Part shown: piece after piece, positions 52,637 to 63,147 of the stretch
Layout: each line of letters starts with the position of its first letter
How positions within the stretch are numbered: the first letter of the stretch is position 1
Assembly: GCA_001313365.1 (NCBI GenBank)
Contig: BBFS01000003.1
Span: forward strand, 71,642 to 135,641
Length of the DNA: 64,000 bases
DNA from: Paenarthrobacter nitroguajacolicus JCM 14115
GTDB lineage: Bacteria > Actinomycetota > Actinomycetes > Actinomycetales > Micrococcaceae
Direction of reading: 5' to 3'
Program-made: the position numbers and the translations under genes
The notes under the pieces: generated by a model
Databases searched by the model: none
What the model was told of the DNA's origin: nothing
Seen by the model: only the letters and a program-made list of their open reading frames with translations

Positions 52637-54457
52637 TTATGAGTGCTGCTCTTGCGTTGCCTCATAGGGAGGCCGGTGCGGAGAGGGGGGGATGCCGTGC
52701 CCGTAGGAATATCTGGGAGTCTCGTCTTCGAAGGAGACGTCCTCCCTGCGGGATGCCACTTGTTCCATTGATTGGGAGATCTCGAAGGGAAGTGCGCCGC
52801 GACGCTCTACCCTGCCGAACAGGATGTCCAGCAGGGCTTCATCAGAGGCTCCGAAGTTAACGGTGACGGCTTGGACCCGGCTGGATAGTTGCCCCCCCAG
52901 AAGTGCCGGGCGGTCCAGGAAGACATCGACGATTGTCGGAACTTGGCTTTGAATTGTGGTCAGCCGCTCAAGTTGTGATTTCGTGAAGTCCAACGATCCC
53001 GCCCGGAAAAATCGCTCCATACCTTCGGTGCGTTCCTCATAAGGGGGCTTCAATCCTGAGAAGTGCAGTGTCCGCTTCCGACGGGGAAGCTGCTACCTGT
53101 GCGTAGCGTGACAGTGTGGCTGGATCGATTCCCTCGGCGTACACACTAATGCCCTCGGTGAGTGGCAGGAATGACTCGGCATCGTCGGTGACGACGATGG
53201 AACTCCGTTGAGCGGCCAAGCCCTTGGCCGTGTTCTTAGGAGTTCCAACCCCGCTTGCCACTGCGTCAACGTCGACCTCTGCATTGTCAAAGAGTCCCAG
53301 ACGGAACTTTTCGGTAAGGAGGCGCCGGGCAGATTCATCGAGGCGGGCCTCACTCAGACGGCCGTCGGTCACAAGCTTGACCACCAGTTCCTGTGATGCT
53401 TCACCTCCGAGTTGGTCGCAGCCGGCATTCAGGATAGCGAGAACCCGCTCCGCACGGTTCAGGTGTTCCAGACCCCCACGCGCGTGCCAGCATGGGGGGG
53501 CACCGAAGACATGCCCGTCCGTGACAAGCGTGAAGTCAGTGCAGACGATTCCGTCGAAGCCAAGTTGGTCGCGCAGGAGTTCGTTGATGATCTGGCCGTT
53601 GAAGGCGAATCCGACTTCCTCGACCGGCTTGCCGTTCAGATGAAGACCTACCGGCATGCGTAGTACGGCATGATCTGTGTGACACCGAGGTCAAGGGCAT
53701 CGATAAAGGCTGGAGGTGGTCCTTGAATCTGTCACCTGGCCAGACCTGTTCGCGTCCGTACGGGAAGTGCGGATCCTCGCCGTCTTTCTGGGCCCCTCCG
53801 CCGGGGGGGAAGTGTTTGATCATGGCCGCTACCTCTTCGGCCGGGGATGTTCCGCGCAATCCTTCAATGTAGGCCCGGGAGAGGGTGCTGACTATTTCCG
53901 GATCTGCCCCCCCGAAGGTTCCCAGCGTGCGGGCCCAGCGGGGGATCACTGGCAATGTCCAAGGTCGGACCGAGAGCCACACGAATACCTACTGCCGTGA
54001 GTTCTCGCCGAACAATATCGGCATGTTCCCTCACCAGGTTCACATCACGAACGGCGCCAAGACCCAGGTGTTCAGGCCACTGGGAGAAGCCACTGGCAGC
54101 GGCACCCGTGGCGGGGGGGTTGGAGAAGAAGCCATGACGGGGGGGATCCGAAGACACCGTGATCGGAACCGAAAGGCGGTTCTGTTTGGCAATATCCTGC
54201 GCCTCGTTGTGCCATCGGGCAATGTCCTCGGGAGAGGCCGGACCCATCAGGCAAAGTGGGAAATACCCGCTTCGATCAGTTGCCGGGTAGGGCCCCCCCA
54301 ATACCGGGCTCATCATCAGCGCCGAGTACCTTGCCGCCTGGACCGACGCTCGCCATGGCATGGAACAGCAGTCCTGCCTTCTCCTCGACGGTCATGAGAG
54401 ACAACAGCTCATCCGCGCGGGCCTGTGCTGTGGGGGTTAAGGGTGGGGGGTCGTCAT
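52637..54457 (-). CDS. GH3 family beta-glycosidase
   Basis: About 600 residues. N-terminal barrel: ADELLSLMTVEEKAGLLFHAM, ITVSSDPRHGF, ALGPTLDIASDPRWART, IKHFPGGGAQKDGEDPHFPYG, and the nucleophile in DGIVCTDFTLVTDG. A C-terminal alpha/beta domain follows (IVVTDDAESFLPL) but it is shorter than in large GH3 enzymes. No signal peptide, so cytosolic. The G run at 54445-54450 needs four bases for the N-terminus MTTPPLTPTAQ. Breaks also lie near 53045, 53495, 53640, 53805, 53910, 54115, 54145 and 54290. Starts 24 bp after the MFS gene. Probably a beta-glucosidase or beta-xylosidase. Confidence 0.85.
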
Positions 54458-54480
54458 TTCAGCCTTTTGTATTTGTTGGA

Positions 54481-55797
54481 TCAGCGAACGCTGCGGATGG
54501 CGAGGACCAGGACGGAACCAAGGATGGAGATGACTCCGGCCACGAGGAACAAGAGGGCAAACCCGGGGGGGCGGCCCTCCGCGGATGCTCCAGCGGTGAG
54601 CAGCAGCGGGGGGGCCAGCAGTGGAGTCAGGACGTTCGGAAGGTTGTTGGCGAGCGTGACGATACCCATGTAGCGGCCGGTGTTGTTCTTGTCAGGAACC
54701 AGCCGTGCGGCAAGTGCCAGGTCCACGGCAATGTAAATGCCGAGCCCGACGCCGCCCAGGGCGCCCGCGGCGAAGACGAGCTCCGGTGTCGGGGCCATGC
54801 CGACCAGCAGGAGTGAGACGCCGATGAGGAGACCTCCGGCGAGTACAAATCCCTTGCGGCGGTCCACCTTATCGGAGATCCATCCGCCACCGATGGAGCC
54901 GAGCAGGGTTCCGGCACCGGAGATGGCCGTGGCGGCCAACATATAACCGGCAACGTTTTGCGGGTTGATGCCGAACTGCTGGATGAAGAGCAGCGCCTGG
55001 TACGTCATGAGGCGGAGAAGCCGAGCCAGATCAGGAAGCGCTGATGAAGTTGATGGTGAAGTCACGGTTGCTCCTGACTGGCCATCCGTAACTGCGGACG
55101 ATTTCCATCACGGAGAAGGGCCGCAGGACTTCGGGCCGGGCGGGGGGCGTCTTTGATATACAGCGCCAGGATGCCGGCGAAGGCAATGGCAACCAGCCCG
55201 GGAACGAGGAAAATCAGTAAGAGATTAGGCGACAGCGCCGTGGCAACCGCTGCGCCGCCGACGGCGCCGAAATTGGTGGCGAGGCCCAAAAACGCCCCCC
55301 CGACGCGGCCCCCCGTTGGTGCTCAGGAATCCGGTCTGCATAAAGCCCGTTGATAGCTGCCTGTCCGGCATTCATCGCCAGCTGCGTCAGGGCCCATCCT
55401 GCAAGGACGCCGGGTACGGCATCAGAAACACCAATAATGATCAGCCCAGGGTCCCGAGGAGGGCGCCGCCGACCAGGAAGGGCCTGCGCCGGCCAAAGCG
55501 GCTGCGGGAGCGGTCGCTCAAGTTGCCAAAAAGCGGGGTGGCGATCACTGACATCAAAGAACCCACACCAAGGATTAGCCCGAGGGACCCGCCCGTGTTC
55601 ACAGGATCGATGATGGAGACCTTGATGGACAGGCTTACAACGACAGGGGCAAGCAGGGCCAGCAGGAAGCCGAACTGAGCCAGGACGAGCAGAACGGGAA
55701 ATGCTTTACGCCGGTCCTGGTTGGCGGGGGGGCGAAGTTGTGTTTCCCCGTCCGCTAAAAGTGCTATTTTCTCGGGTTCAGGTTTGATAAATGACAT
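54481..55797 (-). CDS. MFS sugar transporter
   Basis: About 435 residues, 12 spans. FGNLSDRSRSRFGRRRPFLVGG is the conserved loop 2-3 motif, with the RFGRRRP variant seen in sugar:cation symporters of plant-like SUC type. SIGGGWISDKVDRRKGFVLAGG is the matching loop 8-9 motif. It ends SVLVLAIRSVR. ATG 55797 follows GAGGAGG. Breaks lie near 55060, 55145, 55295, 55440 and 55730. It heads an operon with GH3, so it most likely imports a disaccharide or glycoside that GH3 then cleaves. Divergent from a TetR gene. Confidence 0.85.
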
Positions 55798-55987
55798 AGG
55801 GAACCTCCTCGTTCCGTGTGGGCTTCGACCGTGAAACCTGCACACATGTTCAGTGTTGGGATTAATAGAATGTACGACACGGGGGGGTTATGGATGTCTA
55901 CTGTTTGGTTGCAATATCTTCGAGTGGCGCCGGTTTGGACATGAGAAGGTGGTACATAGCTCATAGGTAGGCCAACAAGGAGGATCA

Positions 55988-56620
55988 GTGGAAAAGCCAG
56001 TAACGGCACCATCTATGGCCGCCGTTCCGGGCATTCGTGGACCCCGCGGGCCCTACCGCAGCGGGGGTCGACCGTCGTCGGGAAATTCTGGACGCCGCGG
56101 TATCGGTGTTCTCACGCGAAGGCTATCGCGGGGGGGAAGCCTGCGGGATATTGCTCGATCACTGGGGCTAAGCCTGGGGGGGCGGTAATCCACCATTTTG
56201 GCTCCAAAGAGCAACTGCTGGTCGCTGTGCTCGACGCCCGTGACGACTCGGTAGCTGATTCATTCCCGAACGCCGTCCGGCGAGCTCCTGATAGATGAAC
56301 TGCGCAAGATTGTAGCTGCCAATGAGAACCAGCGAGGTCTGACCACGCTCTACGCAACGCTCGCTGCGGAGGCAGTGAACCCCGAACACCCCGCTCACAA
56401 CTACTTTGTGGAACGGTATCAGCGCATACTGCAGCTCCTGGAGGAAGGCATCAGTGAGGAACAGGAGCAGGGTATTTTGCCCGCTGTCCGCCCGGCGGCT
56501 TCTCTCGCTCGAGCACTTCTGGCAGCGATGGATGGCCTCCAGTTGCAATGGCTGCTTGAACCCACGCTGTCCATGACCGAGGCTTTCGATGATGCTCTGC
56601 GCACGCTGAATCTGGCATAG
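55988..56620 (+). CDS. TetR-family transcriptional regulator
   Basis: About 205 residues. HTH: RREILDAAVSVFSREGYRGGSLRDIARSLGLSLGAVIHHFGSKEQLLVAVL, followed by a helical ligand-binding domain (GLTTLYATLAAEAVNPEHPAHNYF, ALLAAMDGLQLQWLL). GTG 55988 follows GGAGGATCA. Breaks lie at G runs near 56065, 56130 and 56175. Divergent from the MFS/GH3 operon, which it probably represses. It is a paralogue of the regulator at 58814 (same TLAxEAxNPxHPAH and LDGLQxQWLL motifs). Confidence 0.86.
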
Positions 56621-56772
56621 CGCCCGTCAGCCTGCAGCCCGGCGCAACCGGCGCAACCACCCGCGGATCTGCGCCCGCCCCCCCGCAGGGGGGATGCTCG
56701 GACATGCCGGTTGGACGCCTGAGCGGTAGTGGCCGCTACCCGGACGGAGATGAGCGGCCACTACCGAACACT

Positions 56773-58611
56773 TCAGACTTGGGAAACCAGCCTGATTGCC
56801 ATGTATGGGCGTCCCGGCAGCGGGACCCGGAAGGTTCCTTCAAAGGATCCAGGGATCCTTTCAATCGTCATATTCCAGGTGTCAATAACATCCACCCCGT
56901 ACTGCACTCCGGGCCTGCGGACAATGTCTCGGTAGCGGGGGGGCGGCCGAATCCGAGGTACGCGACTTCATACTGCCCTGCGGCGCCACCCCAGGGTACG
57001 TCCCAGTCTCCTCGGATCGGGTCCAGGACGCCTTCGGGCGCCGCCGCCATGACCTCGTCCAAGAACTTGATCCGTTGAGGTGACTCTCCAACCAGAACAC
57101 CTCCCTTGGACCACCACAGCTCCTCGCGGTCATTCAGATACGTTTCGCCGTGGGCGATGTACCCGCCGCGAACTGCACCTTCCCAGTACCGGCGGACGAG
57201 CTCTTCGCCGCTGATGTTTCCCCCAGCCCTGGTCAATATCCCCTTCGTAGCCGCACTCGTCAATGACGATCGGCTTTCCGTATTGTTCACGCCACGCATC
57301 GGTATTTTCCGAGGTGCGATACACGTCGATTCGTTGGAGGCTGCAGTGCGTCACCCACGGACGGGTCTGATCGTAGAAGGCGAAACAGTTATGGATGGAG
57401 AGGAGGTGGTCCACCGGGTCTTCCTCGCCAATGACCGCCGCGAGCCTCTCCCAATCTTCTTGGGACTTGGCGCTGAGGAGGTCATATTCGTTGGCAAGGG
57501 ACCACCACACATTGGCGAAGGCGTGCAGCTCCTCACCACATACTTGGTGTAGCGGTCGTCTGCGGCTTTGCCCATATCCGAAAAGCCCCAGCGGTCGTAG
57601 GCGTGGAAGAGTATCAAGTCCGCCTCAATCCCCCAGTTGCCCCAGCTGGCCGATTCGGTGCTCAAGGTTCCTGAAGTACTCCGGCACGGGCCGTGTCCAG
57701 TCAAATGAACCATCTTCGTTTTGCTCGAATGGGTAGATCTCAGGTTCGTTGGCATTGAACAGGTAGGACTTGGGGGGGAAGACACACATACGTAGTTTGT
57801 TGAAGGACGTGGACGCCAATGTTTCGAGCGTTTTTTTCTGCAAGGCTTCCGGCTGATGGGTCCAGGCGTATGCGGTTGTTCCCACCGGCCGGTACCTCGT
57901 TCCATCGGCGTACCGGAAGTGGTGCGTGTCGGCTACTCGAACGGGACCATGGATCCCTGCGCTTGGAGGTGAGGCACGGAATTGTCCCTTCAGCCCATCG
58001 AGTGAGCGGGCCGTGGATTGCGTTACGAAACTCCAGCCCCCTTCCTCCGGCGGAGAAAAACGGATGAGGTATCGACCCTCACCGTCATAGAACCCTCCCA
58101 CCCGGAAGGACCTGTCGCCCAGCTTGAATTCGGCGGCGAGTTCAACGTCAACGAAGGGATTTCCGTGATCCGGCCCATCAATCGCCACTTCCAGCACTGC
58201 CCAAAGTTCGACCGTCCGCGGATACTCAACGCGACGCGAACCCCCCCTCGCCACGGCTTCGTCTTCGTAGTTCTTGTTCGGGTGGATCGGCTCTGGCTCA
58301 TTTTTAGGCTCTGGCCGGCGAGCAGACAGGTCACCGAGGGCTTCCCATAGCTGGGAAAGATCTTCGGCCGACAGGTGCTGACCACCGAAACCAACGATCT
58401 GCCCAAGCGGGGGGGTATGACGAAGCTGAAGGATCAGCGGCGCATTCACTATGGCCGGAAGCGCGCGCTCGATCAACGGGCGGCCGTGCGGATCATCGAG
58501 GACCTCACCCAGAAGGGAGCCAGGGCCGTACCCCCCCGCTCCTTCCGCTTCCCTGATTGGGTTTCGATCTTGCGACGGGGTGGCTTGGCTTTTTTCTGCG
58601 TCGGTAGTCAA
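56773..58611 (-). CDS. glycoside hydrolase with DUF5060 and DUF4038-type domains
   Basis: About 610 residues. N-terminal small helical domain ([15 protein letters not shown]), then a beta-sandwich DUF5060-like domain ([20 protein letters not shown]...[13 protein letters not shown]), then a TIM barrel with [19 protein letters not shown], acid/base Glu in [11 protein letters not shown] and nucleophile Glu in [11 protein letters not shown], and a short C-terminal sheet ending [12 protein letters not shown] 58611 start follows AAAGGACC. Breaks lie near 56938, 57230, 57535, 57640, 57775, 58245, 58415 and 58535. DUF4038 enzymes include the apiosidase family GH140, which would fit the linked apiose pathway. 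No signal peptide. Confidence 0.8.
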
Positions 58612-58738
58612 CGGAATGGTCCTTTGAGTAGATAGATGTCGGTCCGGCTGGGTATTCCGGCGTCGCGTGAACGCCGTGCAAGGTTGTTCGGGCCAGCCTG
58701 AACCAGTTGATGTGCGCGACAGCCAGAAGTGCCCCCAA

Positions 58739-58755
58739 CAACCGGTTGACCGATT
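58739..58755. promoter_or_regulatory. operator CAACCGGTTGACCGATT, copy 3
   Basis: Same 17-bp string as at 42556 and 43857, placed between the glycoside hydrolase (start 58611) and the divergent TetR gene (start 58814). Confidence 0.68.
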
Positions 58756-58813
58756 GCCTTGAATGAAATGTAACGGTAGCGTAGCATTTCGTCAATGATG
58801 AAGGGTGACAGCG

Positions 58814-59456
58814 ATGGCTGAAAGTCGAGGGCCTTACAAGAAGGGCGTCCAGCGTAGGCAGGAAATCCTGGAAGCCGCCCAGCAGGTCTTCGGGAAGTTT
58901 GGATATGTCGGTGGCTCGCTGCAACAAATCGCTGACCAGGTCGGCGTATCGAGAGCTGCACTGGTGCGCTACTTTCCTGACAAGGAAAGCCTGCTTACGG
59001 CACTGCTCCAACAGTGGGAAGCCGACAATACGGAACGTGCGCAATCCAAGCCCGGACTGGAAAACATCCGCGGCCTGATGAACGTCGTGAGGTTCAACGT
59101 TGAGCACCGCGGCTCGATCGAACTGTTCCTGACACTGGCCACGGAGGCATCCAATCCCGCCCACCCCGCACATGCTTTCATGGCGGAACGCTACAAAGAC
59201 AGCAAGGCCTACTTCCTCGGAGAACTCATGCAGCGATCTCATCCGGTGAAGTGCGTCCAATGCACGAGTCGCATGCGCGCAGGGAAATAGAAGGATTGTT
59301 CGCGCTCTTGGATGGCCTGCAGATACAGTGGCTCCTCGACCCCCCCAGGCGGATATCGTATCCATGGTCCAATACCACCTAGACACCACAATCGCCCGAT
59401 GGAAGGGAACCATGCTCGGCGCGGGCCAGCCCATCGAAATGGCTGCTGGCCGCTGA
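58814..59456 (+). CDS. TetR-family transcriptional regulator
   Basis: About 212 residues. HTH: RRQEILEAAQQVFGKFGYVGGSLQQIADQVGVSRAALVRYFPDKESLL; ligand domain with TLATEASNPAHPAHAFMAERY and LFALLDGLQIQWLLDPQ. Frame breaks near 59245 and 59340. ATG 58814. Divergent from the DUF4038-type hydrolase and near-paralogous to the regulator at 55988, so the pair likely arose by duplication together with the adjacent hydrolase and transporter genes. Confidence 0.86.
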
Positions 59457-59739
59457 CCGCCCGGGTCTCTATCGACCGAACCAACGACCCCCCCAATAGC
59501 TGACGGCGCCCTCACTGTCAGGTCCAACTTCTGGCGTCGGAACGGAGCAGGAGAGACAGGCGTGGAGCCGCCGCTGAGTCGTCCAGGCTGAAACCGCGGT
59601 GTCCTAAGGCGAAATCGTCCACCCGACGTCATGCTCTGTGTAAATGCACACCGACCTTGACCTCAAGACCCGCTCCGGCCTCCCCCACACGCGATAAATC
59701 AACGTATTTACCTGGCTGCTGAAGCAAGTTCTCGAAGGT
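59457..59739. other. non-coding gap after TetR gene
   Basis: No supported gene and no clear hairpin; it leads into the second copy of the dispersed repeat. Confidence 0.35.
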
Positions 59740-59972
59740 CATGTCGTGCTCAGTGCCCCTACCATGGTGTCCGACAACTACGACCTACCTGACGAACCAA
59801 GGGAGGACCCGCATAGCCCCCCCAGTTCAGAGCAGTCGGAGGGCCCACAGCCACGGCCCTGAACCCGCTCCCCCCCGCAAATGAACAGGCCACCCGGAGA
59901 CCAGGCACAGGCCGGCACCACACATCAGAGACTAGTGTCAACATCTGTCAAAACGTTAAAGCAAAACCCCCC
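59740..59972. repeat. dispersed ~250-bp repeat, copy 2
   Basis: Collinear with 25400-25650 on the same strand. It stops inside the left arm of the terminator hairpin (GTTAAAGCAAAACCCC), where copy 1 continues with the rest of the hairpin and the tRNA fragment. Here the sequence changes directly to the DUF4192 fragment. Confidence 0.75.
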
Positions 59973-60611
59973 ACGTCAGCCTCGGCACCACCGAATACAG
60001 CCACGTCAACGCCGAATTCATCTACCGCGGCAGCACCATCGAACCCACCAACCGCATCATCCTCCCACCACCAACCCAAGAAGCAGACCACGCCACCGCC
60101 GTCGAAAACCGCATGAACACCATCCGAGCCCAGGCACCCGATCAAGCGGCGATACAAGCGAGCGTGCTCTGGATAGCCATGCTGGACTCGCATGACTTCC
60201 CGACCGACGAGGACTGCGCCACCCTCATCGCGAACTTCCAATTCCCCCCCACATCCGCGACCGGCTCATGGCAGACATCCCCGGCATCGACGAACCACCC
60301 CAACACATCGTCTTCGCCCCAACCCAGACCGCGCCCAAATGGTCACGCGTCGAATGGCACAACAACTGCTCATCCACGCCTACACCAGAACCAGCCCACA
60401 ACACGCAGCACCCATCCTCACCACCATCGGCCACATCAACTGATGGGAAGGCCGAGGATCCAAAGCACACCAATACATGCAACTCGCCCTCGACACCGAC
60501 CCCGGATACCGCTTCGCACGACTCACCGACCAAATGCTCGGAGCCGGCATCATCGCCGGTTGGAACACCAACGAAAACACCGCATACAAAACCCGACTCG
60601 ACATGCCCTGA
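59973..60611 (+). pseudogene. 5'-truncated DUF4192 gene fragment
   Basis: Matches about the last 215 residues of the gene at 33922-34957: GTTEYSHVNAEFIYRGSTIE, NRMNTIRAQAP, DFPTDEDCATLIANFQFP, GRGSKAHQYMQLALDTDPGY, ending KTRLDMP-stop. The N-terminal 120-130 residues, including the DUF4192 start signature, are missing. Frame breaks and one in-frame stop (INW to IN-stop near 60442) also occur. The DNA is clearly homologous to, but not identical with, the intact copy. Confidence 0.78.
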
Positions 60612-60838
60612 GTGGACGACTGCCGCTACAGACGGCGGCAACGGTATGGCAGGCGGAGCACGGGCCGGCTGGCAGCACTGCCCTACGATGTTCCTGGAGC
60701 ATTCCGCCCTTCCTACCAGAAAGTGCCGGCCCATGTTTGGTGGTCACAACCCACATTGGGCGGAGGACCACACCGAGTGAGATAGCTGATCAGTTCCCAT
60801 CAGGCAAACCAAGGCGGACGGGCTCCCCCGGTGCCATG

Positions 60839-62939
60839 TCATGCCGATAGGGAGCCTTCAACCGTCACTTCCGTGCCGGTCACGTCGATAGTGATTCGGC
60901 CACCACCGATCGGTAGATTGGTCGCACGTGCTCTCCCCCCAAGCTACAGGCAGTACGGGGGGGTCAAGCCATATCTCATTCCGGGAGACATCGGGGTCAT
61001 ACCGCAGCAGCGTGCGCATCAGTTGGACCGGCGCGGCAGCCGCCCACGCTTGTGGCGAGCACGACGTCGGGTACGGGACCGGCTTGGGAAACCTGGACCG
61101 CTCAAAGCCGCAAAACAGTTCGGGCAGGCGATGATCCGTATACTCTGCCGCCTCAATGATAGCTTGGGCTACTCTCTGTGCCTCATGGACAAAGCCGTAC
61201 CGCATCAGTCCTGCAGCGATGATCGCGTTATCGTGCGGCCAGACCGCCCCCCCGTTGTGATAGCTGGCAGGATTGTAGCACCCATAGTTGTAGCCAACGT
61301 CCGGATGCCCCCCCATCCACTAAACAACTCCGGGGGACATCAACCGCTCAGCAACTAACGGCGCGATGTGATCGTCGACGATTCCGCTCCACAGGCAATG
61401 CCCCCCCATATTGGAGGCGAGGGCGTCCACCGGATTCTTGTCCCTATCCAAGGCAATGGCAAAATAACCGCGGTCTGGCAGCCAGAATTTTTCATTGAAC
61501 TGTTTCTTCAATCGCGCGGCCCGGTCCCGCAGTCCAGCCGCCACGCCAAAATCTCCCGCGTCGTAAGCCATCCAAGCCCGCGCGATGTAGGCGGCGTATA
61601 CATATCCCTGCACTTCGCAAAGTGCTATCGGTGGCTCAGCAAGCCGGCCATCGGCAAAATTGACGCCATCCCAGGAGTCCTTCCATCCCTGGTTCACCAG
61701 CCCTTGATCATTGAGACGCTGGTACTCCACGAATCCATCGCCGTCCCGGTCTCCGTAGTCCCGGATCCATTCGAGCGCGCGGTCCGCGTTGGGCAGCAGC
61801 GCCGCAACTTGATCGGCAGCCAAACCCCAGCGGCTGACTTCGCCCAGAAGAATGACGAACAACGCTGTGGCATCGGCCGTGCCGTAGTACGCAGATCTGC
61901 CGCCGAGAGCCAGCTTCGTGCTGACTCCAAGCCTGACCTCGTGGAGAATACGGCCCGGCTGCTCCTCCGAAACCAGATCCACTTCGCTGCCTTGCCGGTC
62001 AGCAAGGTTTCGAAGGGTGTCCAGTGCCAGAGATGGATCCACAGGCAGGGCCATATAGGAGGAGAGTATCGAGTCGCGACCAAAGATGGCCATGAACCAA
62101 GGGGCGCCTGCTGCCACGACCGTACGCTCTGGATGAACTGGATCCTCAATCTGAAGCGCTCCGATGTCCTCAACACAACGCAACATCGTGCGATAGAGCG
62201 TGACGTTGCTGCTCTCCGGAACTGGCGTTTTTCGTATCCACTCCGCGCGGCGTCGTTCCGCTGCGGAAGTGCCGTCCGTTTCACGGTGGAAGGGCACCGG
62301 CTTTTCGGTTCCGTGCTGAAGCGGCAAGACATAAACCCTTGCCGTCCACTCGCCTTGGGGGCGGAACACGGTGCGGAAGCCTAAGCCGTCATGGCTAAAT
62401 ATTGCACCCGGGGAATGGAGCACCGCCCCCTTTATGCGTTCCCTTCCAGGCTCCATGGATGACGAGCGAATCGCCGCGGACCTCACGGGTCTGTTCCCAC
62501 TGCCTGGTAATTCGAGCATCCTTCACTTCAAAGAGATCCGCGAAGTCTGCGTCTATTTCCAACTCGACCACACAGACCGCCGGTTCCCTGGAATGATTGC
62601 GAACGGTGATGTCCTCCAGAATTCCGACACCGAGTTCACGGCTGCGTTCCACAATGAGATGACTGTCCGGTTGACTCGCTACCCGCCCTGTTCTGCAAAT
62701 GAACAGGGCACGGTAAGGCTCGAGCGTGTCAGCCGCCAGCGGCTCCAGGCTCCACCATTGATCGTCATTCGCCAAAGGGACACGATGCGCGTGTCCTCAA
62801 AGAAGACCCATGGGGCCGGTCCGAAAACATGTCGCCAGTCACATCTGAGATCGAGAAGTTCGACCCTTCCACCAGGGTCACGGCACCACCCAAAGAGCCG
62901 GCCGCGGTGTCAGCATTCCACCCAACCATCGCTGGCTCC
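60839..62939 (-). CDS. glycogen-debranching-like (MGH1-type, six-hairpin) glycosidase
   Basis: About 695 residues. N-terminal beta domain: TLVEGSNFSISDVTGDMF, FFEDTRIVSLWRMTINGG, ITVRNHSREPAVCVVELEIDADFADLFEVK. C-terminal (alpha/alpha)6 barrel: PWFMAIFGRDSILSSYM, DGFVEYQRLNDQGLVNQGWKDSWD, ALCEVQGYVYAAY and YHNGAVWPHDNAIIA. These match the amylo-alpha-1,6-glucosidase/glycogen debranching group, whose substrate can vary. ATG 62939 follows AAAGGAGCC. Breaks lie near 60925, 60960, 61245, 61310, 61400, 62440 and 62805. Stop TGA at 60839-60841 gives the ending VEGSLSA. Confidence 0.84.
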
Positions 62940-63147
62940 TTTGCCGAATATCGGATCAACACGCATCGGAGCCCAGCAGCGCGAACCTCAACGAAGGAGG
63001 CGATTTGCCGCACAGTCCAAACGCTGATCTGACCCTACTCCTGCTAAACCATTCGGGGGGGCCATAGTTGTCACATCGGCTTCACGGAAATGGCTCGAAA
63101 GCCAGAAGAGTAGGGCCAGCAATCCCCGCCTGCGTCATACGTAGGAT
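62940..63147. other. short intergenic region
   Basis: About 200 bp between the glycosidase and the aldolase genes, both on the minus strand. No gene or clear terminator seen. Confidence 0.35.

Noticed and set aside
60108..60850. Second DUF4192 as a functional gene
   Set aside because: It lacks the N-terminal third, begins at a recombination junction and has further breaks including an in-frame stop near 60442, so it is a fragment.
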